Shown: positions 11,431 to 23,753, numbered from the stretch's first letter. The stretch: 64,000 bases of DNA from Clusia tigrina (GCA_920105625.2 OV050031.1:223930194-223994193); one strand, 5' to 3'. The notes: a model not told the origin generated them from the sequence alone. Made by a program: numbers and translations.

Positions 11431-14033
11431 CTGCAGAGGCAGAAATACCGTAAAATATTAAATTTTGGTTAGCATGATACAATACGAACATGTATGAAGC
11501 GATTAAAAACGGTGCAAATAAGAACCACCTGTATGTATGGACATACGAGTACATACGTGTCAGATGTATATTCGATTAATCCTCAAACATTCATTGCTTC
11601 GTCTGCAACCGCATGTTCGTTTCTAGTTCGGGTATGAAGATGTGTATGAGTTCGCTTTTAAAGTGTTCGTAATAGCAACAACATAAAAATTACAACAAAG
11701 TTTTTGTTTCGAGTCGTTCGGATATGAGCATGTACAAACGAAGGCATACACATGATACAACAAATAATTTGTTGTAATAGAGAAATTGCTCTAAATCTAA
11801 ATTCCGAATACAGCAAGTAAATGATGGTCTTCTCCAATCAGTTTTGGATCACATTCGAGTTTTAGCCATATAATATATGGTCCTTTGCAAACTTTTATAT
11901 ATGATGGATGAACAATATGAACAAATAAGCAAATTTAGATATGGAGATGCTCTTTTACCAATTATAGTAAAATCCTTTTTGATGTTCACTCACATGTTTA
12001 AACGTAGAAGTAGCAAATAATTTGAACGGAACTATTGACGCTGTTCGAACAACCAAGTCCGAAACTAAGACTATCATAATATCTTTCAATAACTCAAATT
12101 TTAACAATAAATTTCAGCTACATGAATGAAACAGTTCCATGGTAATTTGCCTAATGCAAATATCAAAAAGATATGAAGAAATGCATCACTGCCACAATAG
12201 ACAACAGCCTTTATCGAAAGCTTTGACGCTCTATACTAAACTTCCCTTAGAAACACATAAGACAACTCAATATACGAGGACACATACCATCTATTTACCT
12301 TATATTTATAATGCAAGTAAATTGTCATTGCTTTTGTCCTATTATTACACCTAGAACAGCACTCTCAGTTGTGAGAACGTGTGGGTTGCTGGATTTAAAC
12401 CTCAGTGAAACCACACAAGGATTAAATTGTGATTATGCACTTTCAGCTTCCCAAGTAATAGTAATGGAGCGGAGCAGCCAAACCACAAAGCCAGTTAAAC
12501 TAAATTGATTGCTCGGCATTGCTTTATGAGCATGAAATCAGCAGGTCAAGTGCTTAAAATCAAACGTCACAACGAATTTACGTTCAAATTTAATTGCATC
12601 GCTTTGTGCAGTTGTGACATTTCATTACGGCACTTAACCTTTCGACATTTTGCTGCAATTTGCACGCATTCTCCGCACCCTCACAGCGAGTGACCCGCAT
12701 TTCCAGCACAAAACTCAACAGCGAGGAACGCTCTGGTAATTGCATTAATGCACAATTAAATAACAATTCAAAATTTTCAAATTTTATTTGCTTTGTAAAA
12801 ACTTTTACGGCACTGTGACGCAGGGCTCTCTGCAGCCTGTGGCATGTTCCAAGCACTGACTGCAATTTATATCACTGAAATTGCTGCGTGCCTTAATGCG
12901 ATTGTCCGTGGATCTATGCGTATGCAAGCTTAATGTAGTTGTTGTACAAAGTATATCTCTGTGTGTGGGTGGGTTGATGGGTGTGTGTGTGAGGTTGGGA
13001 GTTTGTGAGTTTGTGAGTTAGTGAGTGGGGGATTGGGTGAGTGCGTTGCTGTTTTAGTGGCATTGTGTCGCATTTAATAAATGTTTATTTTCAGTCATTG
13101 TATTTGTGCAACTAAAACGCGAATTATCTGCTCCAAGTGGAACAGAAAAAATCCAACAAAATTTTGGGTCGCATTTAAGCGCGGCTATTTCGGTGGCAAT
13201 TTTGCAAATTGCATTAAGCCAAACGGCGCGCAGCTGTGGATGTGCTCTGTGGCTGCCGCTAACGAAAATCAAACGCAATCGGCCACAAATATTGGGCATT
13301 TAAGTGCCTAATCGCAGCTGGCACCGGCCTGTGACAGAGTGTGCAGTTCATGCGTTCAGGCAGCAGGTAGTGATGCAGCTCGCATAAATTTTAAAAGAGG
13401 ATTTGAAAAGTGTTTACAGAAATAGCTCTGATTTTGTGCAAGTGTGACATTTTAATTTTAAACTTGTCAAGTTTCCATCAATCCTCCCAACAGTCGCCAT
13501 TTGATTGATCATTACTACGCCTGCCAGTGCGCTTAGTAGATGCCCATGAGCAGAAATGATTTTCTGGGCTCATAACAAAACAAATTGATGCAGTTGCAGT
13601 CATAACAAATCCGAGCACAATTGGTGCACTGCTTGTGGAACTGTTCCGGATGGCAATTACGTTGCGAGTATCTGGCTGTGCTTATCGCAGCCGGTCGACC
13701 CACACACAAAGTGGGCTCTTTTGTTTCCACCCGCACAGCCAGCAGTCTGGTAACTGCAGCAGTTCCGCGTATGTAGACAAGCGTCTACTTAACGGATGTG
13801 CACTTGACGCTTAATTTACTCATCACAAAAATACTCGTACATTTTCCTCATTCTTGAAGTTAGGGGAGGACTGAATATGCTTTTCAGTCAAGCGGAATTC
13901 GTGCATACAGATTTGCAGGTTGTCGCACTAAAGGGTATCCAGTGCTCCAAATGTGTGCTTTATTTTCATTTTAGAAGAATTCGCCTCAGTTCATTGATGC
14001 TCTGTATACGTGTATGGTGAGAATTGGAAAACT
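11431..14033. other. Non-coding stretch, no gene seen
   Basis: Unique AT-rich DNA. A G/T-rich run with GTGTGTGGGTGGG and repeated GTTTGTGAG occupies about 12957-13045. ORFs around 12.5-13.3 kb overlap on both strands and carry no recognised motif. Confidence 0.5.
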
Positions 14034-14428
14034 TCAATCGATATTTTGGAATCATATTCGCAGGCTAGCTTAGAAAACTTGTAGGGGAAGAATTGGAATG
14101 ATACTCCCAGGATAGCTTAGAATACTTGTAGGGCAAGAATTGGAATGATATTCACAGGATAGCTTAGAATACTTGTAGGGCAAGAATTGGAATGATATTC
14201 ACAGGTTAGCTTACAATACTCGTAGGGGAAGAATTGTAATGATATTCACAGGATAGCTTAGAATACTTGTAGGGCAAGAACTGTAATGATATTCCCAGGA
14301 TAGCTTAGAATACTTGTAGGGCAAGAATTGGAATGATATTCACAGGATAGCTTAGAATACTTGTAGGGCAAGAATTGGAATGATATTCACAGGTTAGCTT
14401 ACAATACTCGTAGGTGGAAGAATTGGAA
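14034..14428. repeat. 47-bp minisatellite, about 8 units
   Basis: The anchor GTAGGG(G/C)AAGAATTG recurs at 14081, 14128, 14175, 14222, 14269, 14316, 14363 and 14410, exactly 47 bp apart. Units differ at a few positions: GGATAGCTTAGAATACTTG versus GGTTAGCTTACAATACTCG. The second variant recurs in alternate blocks, suggesting a two-type higher-order pattern. Confidence 0.92.
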
Positions 14429-14709
14429 TGAACTTAGGTAAGTGTCTGTAGTCTTATCAAACGTTTAGCTTATTATGCTCCCTCTATGAATACAGCCTGA
14501 TTGACTCATTCACCTTTTGTCGCTTCACACAACTTATGATTATATTGCAGCATTCACGATTTTCATTCCATTTCTGAATTTAAGAGTATATTGACTCATT
14601 CATGATCTTCGTCTCATCTATATGCGCATAGTTCCTCAATTGCCCTATATAAACCCTTTTGTGTAACCAAATTTTCCCAACTTTTTCCTAAGTCATTAAG
14701 CGATCTAAT

Positions 14710-14981
14710 AATGTGGGGAGCAAGGCACAAGAGAAACTCTGTAGCATCTAATATGCCTATGCCTAGCAATATCTAAAGCGCGCTTCTCACATCTAGGAGC
14801 TCCCTGGTTTGAAGGACTAGAAGAGCTCGCACAACTAGGTATAGTTTCTCTCTTAAGATTTACTAAGAGCGTCCTCCTGTTCAACGATTCATGATATAGC
14901 TCTTAAAAGGATATCCATCTGGCACAGCAAAGGACCTTGTGGATCTATGTGTGACCATAACGACCTAACCTAACCTAAGCG
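14710..14981 (+). mobile_element. LINE 3'-end-like repeat, copy A
   Basis: About 270 bp that aligns by eye with copy B downstream. Shared landmarks are AAAGCGCGC, CTCCCTGGTTTGA, a GGATATCCATCTGGCA block, GGACCTTG.(A/G)G and TGTGTG.CC. Each copy ends in a TAACC-type tail, here CCTAACCTAACCTAA. The LINE relic at 61.2-62.4 kb also ends in TAACCTAATCT, so both copies are probably 3' UTR fragments of such elements. No coding remnant is seen. Confidence 0.55.
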
Positions 14982-15059
14982 ATCTAATACCTAATAATAT
15001 TCTTATATAAGTTCCTCATAAACAGTTCGTAGCTTGAAACTGTGTTCAAAATTAAGCCT

Positions 15060-15350
15060 CTTCCTCTTTATGTTGATGATAATATTATGATGGCACTTCA
15101 CTTTGGAGCATGTTCTGTGCCTCTGACCGGTAATCTCAAAAGCGCGCCTGGCGCACCTGGGACCTCCCTGGTTTGAGGAACTGAACGGGGCCTGAGCTAT
15201 AGGGCTGCTCTCGCTCTTAAAGTTCACTAAGGGTGTCTCTCTTTTAGCAGCTCCATACTCTTAAATGGATATCCATCTGGCATCGCCACGGACCTTGCAG
15301 GTCCATGTGTGGCCTTCACGGCCCGCCAGTGTAACCTAATCTAACCTATG
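15060..15350 (+). mobile_element. LINE 3'-end-like repeat, copy B
   Basis: Second copy of the same repeat, in the same orientation and about 80 bp after copy A. It shares CTCCCTGGTTTGAGGAACT-type sequence, the GGATATCCATCTGGCA block and the tail GTAACCTAATCTAACCTATG. Divergence from copy A is roughly a third of positions by eye, so these look like two old independent insertions and not a recent duplication. Confidence 0.55.
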
Positions 15351-16019
15351 GTGGCGCTTCTCAAAATGCTCTGAAAATCTCTGGCGCTTCACAAAATTCT
15401 CTGGAATACTCGTAGCAACGCAGGTCTTTTAAGCCCACTAAAGAACCTAAGAATTTACTTCGTTGGAAGTTTGCTTAGAGCTGACAAAATAGGTCTTTTA
15501 ATCACGGAGACGTTTGATTACTCTTGGTAAATGCATTCTATTCCACTTATAAGAGTACACAGGTTGGAACTATCCATCCTTCACTGTAGGAAAGTATTTC
15601 CTTTCTCTTTCTATGATTGACTTCTTTGTCTCAATGAATCAATTACAATTTCTTCAGCTTCGTTATTTTTGACTCTATTACCCATTTTGCACGTTCCTAC
15701 CTCATACAAGCAACACTGCGATTATTGCAGTCGTATCCCCCCACAGTATAATAGACTTCATGGTAGACCACGAGTAAAACTGGCACCTGAGCGAGAGTGC
15801 TTCTATCTCTCTGGTCATTTAAGCCTCCCTGTTGTTGACTCCACTCAGTTGTTTTATTCCCGGCAGCAAGGCACGTTTATTACTGTGCTGTAGCTTTAAG
15901 ATACTTTCTTTAGTCAGTTCTGCTTTTTTAACAACCACCATCGATATTTCCTTCAAGATAAGGATAAAAGTATATACTCGTACAAAAAGTCGACAGGGTT
16001 CTCCGGTAACCATAGGTTA

Positions 16020-16430
16020 AGGAAGGACTAAATGATGCATCAATGTATAAGAGTGATAATATACAAATTCCATGGAATAGAGAGAAGATATCTAAAAGTA
16101 CGAGTACCCATCGAGCTGCTCCTCTCATGAATCTGCCTTCTAACAATCGCTTACATGAAAGTCACGAGGAAGGAGTGAATGATTTATAAATATATAAGTG
16201 TGATAATACAGAAATCCAATGGAATTGGATTACGCATCCACTTCTTATGGAAGTGGATGCGTAGTTACAAATGTTACTAAGACAGTGAACAAAGCGAAGT
16301 CAACATGTGCTATCAACTCTTGCTCTCACAATACCAATTCCAACTCTTGCTCTCACAATAATCCAGGCTTCTACCATATCCAATGGAATAGAGAGAAGAG
16401 ATCTAAAATTACGATTACCCACTGAACTGC
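16020..16430. repeat. Diffuse repeat pair around a perfect hairpin
   Basis: CCA(A)TGGAATAGAGAGAAGA followed by TCTAAAA.TACGA.TACCCA occurs at about 16069 and 16381. AGGAAGGA(C/G)T.AATGAT followed by ATAAG.GTGATAATA occurs at about 16020 and 16170. CAACTCTTGCTCTCACAATA occurs twice near 16315 and 16341. The block appears to be an old tandem duplication of about 310 bp. Confidence 0.5.
16231..16263. repeat. Perfect 14-bp hairpin with 5-nt loop
   Basis: TACGCATCCACTTC is followed by TTATG and then the exact reverse complement GAAGTGGATGCGTA. The hairpin is fully paired, unlike the degenerate repeats around it. Confidence 0.9.
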
Positions 16431-19400
16431 CTCTTCTGATGACTGTGCTTTATTTAGGTTCTTCCTACTTCCTGCTTACAAATGAAACTAATTTCTCATG
16501 TCAAGGCAGTGAAGAAACGAAGTCCTGATGTACTATTAGGACTATCCAACTGTTGCTCATATTTTATAATATATGAAATTCCAGCCTTCCACCATATAAC
16601 TCCTTGTTATTTATACCGCAGTATTCGTCACAATCTACGATTCCATTCTGTTATACTGGGTACACTTCCATTCTGTTTGGATACTCTTTTAGTATTCTTG
16701 ATAATCAGTTCCTCTGCGTTCCACAAGTTGCCTTTTTAAGCGGTTCTGCTTTGTTCTCACTGCTTCTTTGCAGTTGACGACTGCCTGTCTCCGGTTGTAA
16801 TTAACTTGGCATTGAGTGTGAAATATTTTCCGAGCATTTGTTGTTCTCTTCCATTTCATTCTTCTTTTTTTTGCTTTTGCAGTTTTAGTTTATCATTTAA
16901 TCGTAGTTTATTTTGTACATCGCTTTCCACTTTCATGTATTCGCAGGCCCATAAATCACTCAATTTACTGATGGCGGCGTTTGTTGTTTGTATGGAAATT
17001 TTAATTGTCTCTTTCACAGGCAGCCGCAGATACTGATCTCTTCCTGCTTCCCACTTCATTCAGTAGTGAGTGTGTTGTCATTTTTTGTTAGCTGGGAATT
17101 TTTTACAATTACTGCAGCTTGATTTGTGTGCCATGTGGGTATTTATGGCAACAGTGAACACATTATCGGAGAGGCAGCTTACAAATCATTTGATACTCGT
17201 ACTAAATGATGCATATTAAATGATGAGACCTATAAATGTCCTCCTATATGCAACCCTTCATGGCACCAATTATGCTCGAATATTCAGCAATTTCAGAGTT
17301 TAGAGGAGTGCGCTATTTTTGACCCATTTTTTCAACCCTTAACCAAAGAGCTGTTCTATACCTATCAGAGTGACACTAAATTCCCTGAGCTTCTGTTGTG
17401 TGTGTGTTCTAATATCATCTCTAGAAATTCCCCTATGTCTGAAACGCTTAAAGGAAATGTTATTCTATAAACATTATTTTAATATAGTCGCAAACGCAGT
17501 TTATGCTGGGAGGGAAGGGTGCATAATTTTGAATCTATTGAATAATTTTGTATTGTTTTATAATTAAAGATGATTCGGAAAGTTCAGTTTCGCTTTCAGT
17601 GCACGTTTCGTTATTTAATCATAATAAAACCCTGACTCACTTTTTAGTTTTAGTTTCAGTAGCTTTGATTCTTGCAAATGAGTGTCTAATGCGACAGTGA
17701 TTAATGAATTTAAGACGGCCTGGTTGGGGATTGTATTATTGTATTAACTCATCACCTCGGCCACTAAATATATTATTGAAAGTTTATCATTATTCATTTT
17801 TCTTGCGGTTTTTTTTTTTTTTTTTTGTCTCATCGAACGTTCTCAATGCACACGCATTTTGCAGTCGTGCTTCTGTTAATTAGGTTCTCGTCACTTTACA
17901 ATTAACTCTGCCGCAGAGATTAGTGTCATTAGAAGGTAATAAATTTCATTTCTAATGAAGCTAATTACCAGAACACTTGATCCGGTTTATTCAACTGTTC
18001 CTCATTCTATTTATTACCGCCTTCGCTACTTGCTTTTCTTCACTGCAGTGATTGCTGCTGCTGCTGTTGCTACGATACGCAGAGCGGCTGCAATCTGCTC
18101 TTTAAAACATTTGCATGATGAAATGAGCATTGTGACCATATTAAAAAGCAATCATATTTACATGCTTTTGTGACAACCGTAATCCCGTCATTTTCATCAG
18201 ACTAAATGTCATCGATGTTGCAATGCATCCATTTCAGTTATTAAATTGCTGGCAACATGATGTCACTCGGTTATAATCCAATGCCAATGCATTTCAATAC
18301 AAAAGTAATCAGAAAATTACTCAAGGATAATTGCAAACCAGCTCCCGCTACAGCTCCAGTAGCAGCAGCAGCAGCAGCAACAACAGAAACAACGCTGATG
18401 TCACTCCGCGTTGCCTTGTTTTTCAAGCTACAACAGCACAGAACAACACAGCACAGAACAAAGCAGACCAACTCAGCAGAGTTGAATTTTAAATGCCACA
18501 AAAACACACGCAACTTTTTGCCCCGCAGCGAGTGACAACAATCCTTCGTACCACAGCAGCAGCATCAGCAGCAGCAGCATCAGCAGCAGCAGCATCAGTA
18601 GCAGCAGCAGCCGCAGTAGCAGCAGCATTATTTAAGCTTAATGTAAACACCAATGTCAATAAGGATCAATGTTGTGGGTGGGAATTCACTGAGACAGCGG
18701 CGAGTGTGAGTGAGTTTGTGAGATGGAGCGACTGGCAGGGTGACGCGACAGACGCCTGTGAATGTTTTTGTTGTTTACTTCCTTGTCGACAGCGGCGGCA
18801 ATTAAAGACGAAATATTTATGAAAATTTAAAACTTGCCTCATTAAACTGAATTTTGGCCAGTCAGCCGGGTTCACTGGAGCCACTTTGAACTAGTTCTCT
18901 GACAAGTCTGTGAATGAAAATAACATCTCTTTCCAAAGCTAACTTGGTTTATGTCATCATTTTACCACCCAAAAATTGTCATTAATTCTCTGAGAATGCT
19001 ATAAAATGCAAATTTATATGAAAACTTACTTCATTACTGAAAAATCTGGAACATTTTAATGCAATTTTATTTTTCTTTGTCTTTTTCAGCGGTCCGCACA
19101 TTCCTACGCGCCTGGGTAAGTGCCAATTAAAGTGTACCATCCTAATTATCATCATCATCATCAACATAATGATCACCATCACCATTACTAACTAAGCAAA
19201 CAGAAATCAAAAACTTTCCATAATATCCTTGACTCTCATTAACGTTTAAGGTCCTTCTGTCCCCAAATTGTGCTACATTCACGCCACGACACTTCAGCGT
19301 AGCATAATATCCTGCAGCACATTTCTAATTACGTCCTTGTGTGCGTACGTGCGCACGGGAAACTGATTGGAAATTGTTGCTGACATTTACCACGGCAATC

Positions 19401-20150
19401 GGGGAATACGCTGCTGCCAACGGACTGCATCGAAGCGCCAACGGCCAAAGCAAATAAATCATATTTTTCCCAGCAAATAAATCACACCTTTTCGTAGCTG
19501 CAGTTGAACGAATGGCAAACAGAAATTGACGTGCTGTGCGAATAATTGAAAGAAATTGCCAATGAAAATGCAACAACACTGGCCTGGTCGTTTCGGAGGC
19601 ACTCTAACACCTGATCAATAAGATGCGGGTGTGTATGAAATGAAGAAACCGGGGTCTCTGTGAGCCTTTAATGGTCCACGGTGGATTCTATTCAGCTTCA
19701 TATGCTTATACTTGCCTCCTACAAAAGCCAATCTTAAACAGAAGAATCGATATTGACAATACCATCAAGTTGCTTGCTGTGCTGTATCTTAACTGCACCC
19801 AAAATTCCATGTGACAGACCGTGTGCAGCTGAAGTAGCGCGCAGCGACCGCAAACCACAGCGACAATTGCAATTACGTGATACATTAAAACTAACTTAAA
19901 GTGGCAGCAATTAACACGGCGCACTGATAAATTGCGCTGCCACGACACGACCAGCTTCAGCTCAGTAAAGCATGAGGGACAGCCGCACACTTGCTGATCT
20001 ACCCTACAGGCGACATTCATTGTGTGCTCTTAGGAGCAGCTAGAATGGATATCCACTCTAGCAGTAGAGAATCACAGTTGTATGCTTGTAAGATGCACTC
20101 CATAAACTTCTTGAATACCTGCCCGAAGTGGTCGTGTCTGTGGCACTAAT
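16431..20150. other. Non-coding stretch with poly-CAG and T-rich runs
   Basis: No gene is recognised apart from the candidate microexon listed separately. A CAG/CAGCAT tract at about 18554-18630 reads as poly-Ala in one frame. A run of about 20 T lies near 17812, and short CAT repeats lie near 19150. ORFs over these tracts look like low-complexity by-products. Confidence 0.5.
19090..19115 (+). other. Candidate 26-nt microexon
   Basis: A long pyrimidine tract ending CTTTGTCTTTTTCAG lies directly before 26 nt of GC-richer sequence (CGGTCCGCACATTCCTACG...). A consensus donor, G|GTAAGT, follows. All three frames are open across it, reading RSAHSYAPG, VRTFLRAW or GPHIPTRLG. Splice signals of this quality so close together are uncommon by chance, but no protein family is recognised and no flanking exon is visible. 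It could still be coincidence. Confidence 0.3.
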
Positions 20151-20199
20151 TCTGCGTATCATCTGCAACTTAATGGGTATATTGCATCTTCTATGCAAC

Positions 20200-21260
20200 C
20201 AAAATCATTTTCTGCAATCTTTATGCACTTCTTTATGAACTTTTGGGTAAATGAAGTTATTTTTGGCAACTCTAATGCAACTTTAGTGTAACTAAACAAG
20301 TTTTTTGGAACTCGTATCTAAGTTATATGTCACCTCTGAGCAACTGCATAAATTTTTGGCAACTCTTATGAAACTTCAGTGTAAGTAACCATATTTTTAG
20401 AACCCTTATTTAACTTATACTCGTATGCAGCTAAAGAGGTTATTCGCAACTTCTATGCAACTTCTGTTGAACTAAATAAATTTTAATGAACTTCTGTGCA
20501 ACTGCAATATGGGTCAGAGAACTTCATGCAACATTTGTGCTACCAAAAATATGTTCTGCAGTCTTAGTGCAGTCTCTGAGCAACTGCAGATATCTGTGAA
20601 CACCCTAATGCAACTTCAGTGTAACTAAAGACATTTTCTAGAACTCATATGTACCTTGTAAGCAACCTCTGAGTGGTTTCTAGCCACTCTTATGCAACTT
20701 CAGTGTAACTAAGCATGCTTTTTAGAACTCATAATTAACTTACATGCAGCGAAAGAGGTTTTTAGCTACTCCAGTGCAACTTCTGTTGAACTAAATATTA
20801 TTTTTATGAAACTTTTATGAAACTGCTGTGCAGCTGTAAATTTTCTCAGTGACTTTTATGCAACTTATGTGTAACTAAAAACATTTTCTGCAGCTTTTAA
20901 GCAAACTCTGAGCAATTGAAGATATTTTTAGTAACTCTAATGCAACTTCAGTGTAACTAAGGGCATTTTTCGTAACTCGTAGGTATCTTATATGCAATGA
21001 AATATATTTTATGCAACACTTATGACACCCCTATGTAATTAAGTGGACTTTTGGTGACCTCTATGCAACTTCTGTTCAACCAAAATTTTGTTTAGTGTCC
21101 CCTATGCAACTTCTATGAATCTATATATATCATTTTTGCTTTCCTGGAACAAAATATAATTTCTGTGTTACCTGTGCAACTTCAGTGCATCTTATGAAGT
21201 TGAGTGCAACCCTCAAGTACCTTCCAAGCAACTAATTACGTTACATTTATGCAACTTCAG
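20200..21260. repeat. Degenerate TGCAACTTCAGTGTAACTAA array
   Basis: The motif (A)TGCAACTTCAGTGTAACTAA or close variants recurs near 20276, 20368, 20606, 20691, 20858, 20939 and 21249. The gaps contain related TGCAACT and TTTTTAGAACTC pieces. The block with AAAGAGGTT, then GCAACTTCTGTTGAACTAAATA, occurs near 20436 and 20753, which suggests a higher-order period of about 320 bp. This is old satellite-like sequence with no coding signal. Confidence 0.7.
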
Positions 21261-21319
21261 TCCAACTATAAAAGTGGTTCTTTGGCTGTTTGTGACCACT
21301 GTGCATCTGCATCTATGCA

Positions 21320-21432
21320 ACTTCTTCTGTGTCACTTCTTCGGTGTCACTTCTTATAATGCCACTTCTTCGGTGCCACTTCTTCGGTGCCACTTCTTCTG
21401 TGACACTTCTTCTGTGCCACGTCTTTCCCCAA
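21320..21432. repeat. 14-bp minisatellite CACTTCTTCGGTGC
   Basis: About eight units of a 14-bp repeat, with GGTG/TGTG variants and one 15-bp unit (CACTTCTTATAATGC). It lies directly after the CAACTT array and may have grown from it, because both contain ACTTC. The long ORF across it is explained by the repeat. Confidence 0.8.
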
Positions 21433-22514
21433 CTTCTGTCAAACACAATGTATATCTTTACTGTTTGCGTGCAATTTCTGGGCATCTGAACACTTTCCAT
21501 GCTTCCATAGTCACATGGAGCATTTTATTGCTACTCTCCACCATCATCAGACCGATTGTAGCTCCACTGATGCGCTTGAGAGCGCATTTGTTGCAGCTAT
21601 TTTTAAACTTAATTTGCCATAATGCAATTTGCGGTGCGGTGTGCAGCGTTGAGGTGCAGCAAAATCGTGCAACTAATTTTCCGTGGAAAATTTCATTTCA
21701 ATATTTTGGGGCAAATCTACGCAGACCGTCTGTCAATGGAGCCCAGCACGGTCTGTCACTCTGCTTTCGTGTGCACAGATGCAGCGATTGGGGTGCCTAA
21801 ATTTAGCCCGAATCGAAACATTTGCTTCGAATTTATTTAATGCAGAAACTGCACTGAAATTGCTGAAATTAAAATTTTTATTCAATCAAAAAAAGGAAAT
21901 TCTTTCAAAATATTTTCATAGCACTGACATGGACCGCTAATGAAGGCGGTTTTGAGATGCTTGCTTAAATGTCAAAATTACTCGATGTAGGCGGCGGGGT
22001 GCACAAGTTTACTACTGACAACCGCTGCTGGCAATTGCCACCGATGTGCCATTATGACGAATTGTTGGTGCCATTAATGTGTGAGCAGGAAGAGAATCAA
22101 CAACATGTTAGATTAACGAAATCCGCATTTCTTGGTGCTGTCCACGGTAATGGGATGCATAAATCAAGGGATTATATTTAGCACAGAATTTAGCTGAAAA
22201 CTAATGCATTTAATGGAGCCAAAACACGGATACTAATATGTGTGGCGAAGTGCCGTCCAATGTCAAGGACGGAAATGGGGAGGCAAACAAAAAAGTCGCA
22301 TCTTCTTTTAGAATGTTCTGGCATACATTTGTTGTGGGGATTGTTACTGCAATCACGATAATGATCGTGGATTTTGCCAAAATGAAATGGGAACTCAACC
22401 AAAGGGAAAATAAGCAATCATTTTAAAGCACATCCAAAAGGCTTATAGAGTGGATATACTACATCTGATTGCGTCGATATTGAAGCTATCGTAATAGTTG
22501 AAGTCATGGTGTAA
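21433..22514. other. Non-coding stretch
   Basis: No gene is recognised. A 62-codon + strand ORF at 22238-22426 has an ATG and one hydrophobic segment (TFVVGIVTAITIMIV) followed by a charged tail. This could be a small membrane peptide, but nothing else supports it. Confidence 0.4.
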
Positions 22515-23604
22515 GAAGATGATCAAGACTCAGAGAGCGACGATGAACAAAACTCAGACAGAGATGATGAACAAGACTCAGAAAGAGATGATGAGCAACT
22601 ATACAAGAGAAACAAAGGTTCTTATATAATGATTGAATTGTTCAAGAGGCTGTCGGAACAATACCCGTTGTTTCTGGCAGCGAAGGACAAACTCTTACCT
22701 AGAATTTCTTTTGGGAGAAAGTACAAAGTCAGCTTCCCGAGAAGAGAGCGATGGAGAGATCCAGAACTACTTGTAGGAGATCCCATGAAAACTTTCTTCA
22801 CCGTTGGCTCCAAAACTGTCATCTGGTTGGCTGGCTGGCATCTGAATGAAAATGTCAGATGCTTTTTGGCTATGGGAAGTATGGCAGCGGTAGTGTTTGC
22901 TACACTGAAGGTAGCGGAATGGGTAATGGAGAAGAAATGGCGCGATAAGGAAATTAGAGTCTGCAGTGGCAATCAGGCTGCACTGAAGGGCCTAGAAAAC
23001 GCGTTAGCCACTTCAAAAATTGTCCAATAATGTAAGTCAAGACTTAACTCCATCGCACGGTGGGACTTGCTTGAATTTATTTGGGTTCCGGGACACTGTG
23101 GTGTTCAGGGGAACGAATTAGCTGACAACCTGTGGATCTGCGGGCACTCCAATTGGACCAGACCGATTTATCGGTATAAGCTTAGCAGTGGGCATGGATT
23201 GGATCAGGAGCCATGTGAATATTATTCGTAAGGACCGATGGTGGAGTTTAGTTGCCTGCAAAATAGCCAAGTACTTCATAGAAAGCCCAAACAGGAGAGT
23301 TCCAAATTTCCTTCTGACATTACAAAGGAAAGATCTTCGAACATTGGTTGGGGTAATCACAGGGCATACTCCATGGGGTCATCATATGGCGACCATAGGC
23401 ATTATCGAGAATCCGAACTTCATCTCCTGCCTGGAGGAAGAACAGGACGGCACAGAGCACTTTCTCTGCGCTTGTCCTGCCTTTGCCAGAATGAGGAGGC
23501 GCATATTAGGGTCAGTTGTATGGGGAAGTGGGAGTGTACATTCCTTATCCCTGGACAGAATTCTGAGGGTCATAAAAGAATCAAGAAAGTTTGAAAAGGT
23601 GTAA
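22515..23604 (+). pseudogene. LINE RNase H and C-terminal relic with acidic repeat leader
   Basis: The frame opens after a TAA at 22512 with acidic repeats (DQDSESDDEQN, then DRDDEQDSERDDEQ). It continues into LINE sequence ending FPRRERWRDPELL and a ribonuclease H domain. Key acidic residues are lost: TVGSKT stands where TDGSKT is usual, and SGNQAAL stands where SDNQAAL or SDSQAAL is usual. A TAA ends that frame at 23028. The same frame resumes with FIWVPGHCGVQGNELADNL, and a +1 shift near 23140 leads to 23188-23604 with LTLQRKDLRTLVGVITGH and a degraded knuckle (EQDGTEHFLCACPAFARMRR) before the normal stop. The C-terminal order matches the 33.3-kb LINE. About 130 bp later a TATC tract may mark its 3' end. 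Confidence 0.8.
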
Positions 23605-23730
23605 CTTCCTTTCCAAAATCCTCTATATCCGCCCCTTCCCTAAATCTTTTTCCGGGCTTAGTACACTGGCATCAATGCCTAAATCCTTGGAAGCCTCCTT
23701 CTACGGCAGTTCTCCGGTATACCCCTCTTC

Positions 23731-23753
23731 TATCTATCTATCTATCTATCTAT
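23731..23753. repeat. (TATC)n microsatellite
   Basis: Five to six tandem TATC units. It lies where the tail of the preceding LINE relic would be expected, but it could be independent. Confidence 0.85.

Noticed and set aside
21204..21800. 198-codon ORF
   Set aside because: Lies over the CAACTT and 14-bp arrays; the repeat explains its openness and no protein family is visible.
22238..22426. Small membrane-protein ORF
   Set aside because: One hydrophobic segment in 62 codons without other support; listed only in the description of the stretch.
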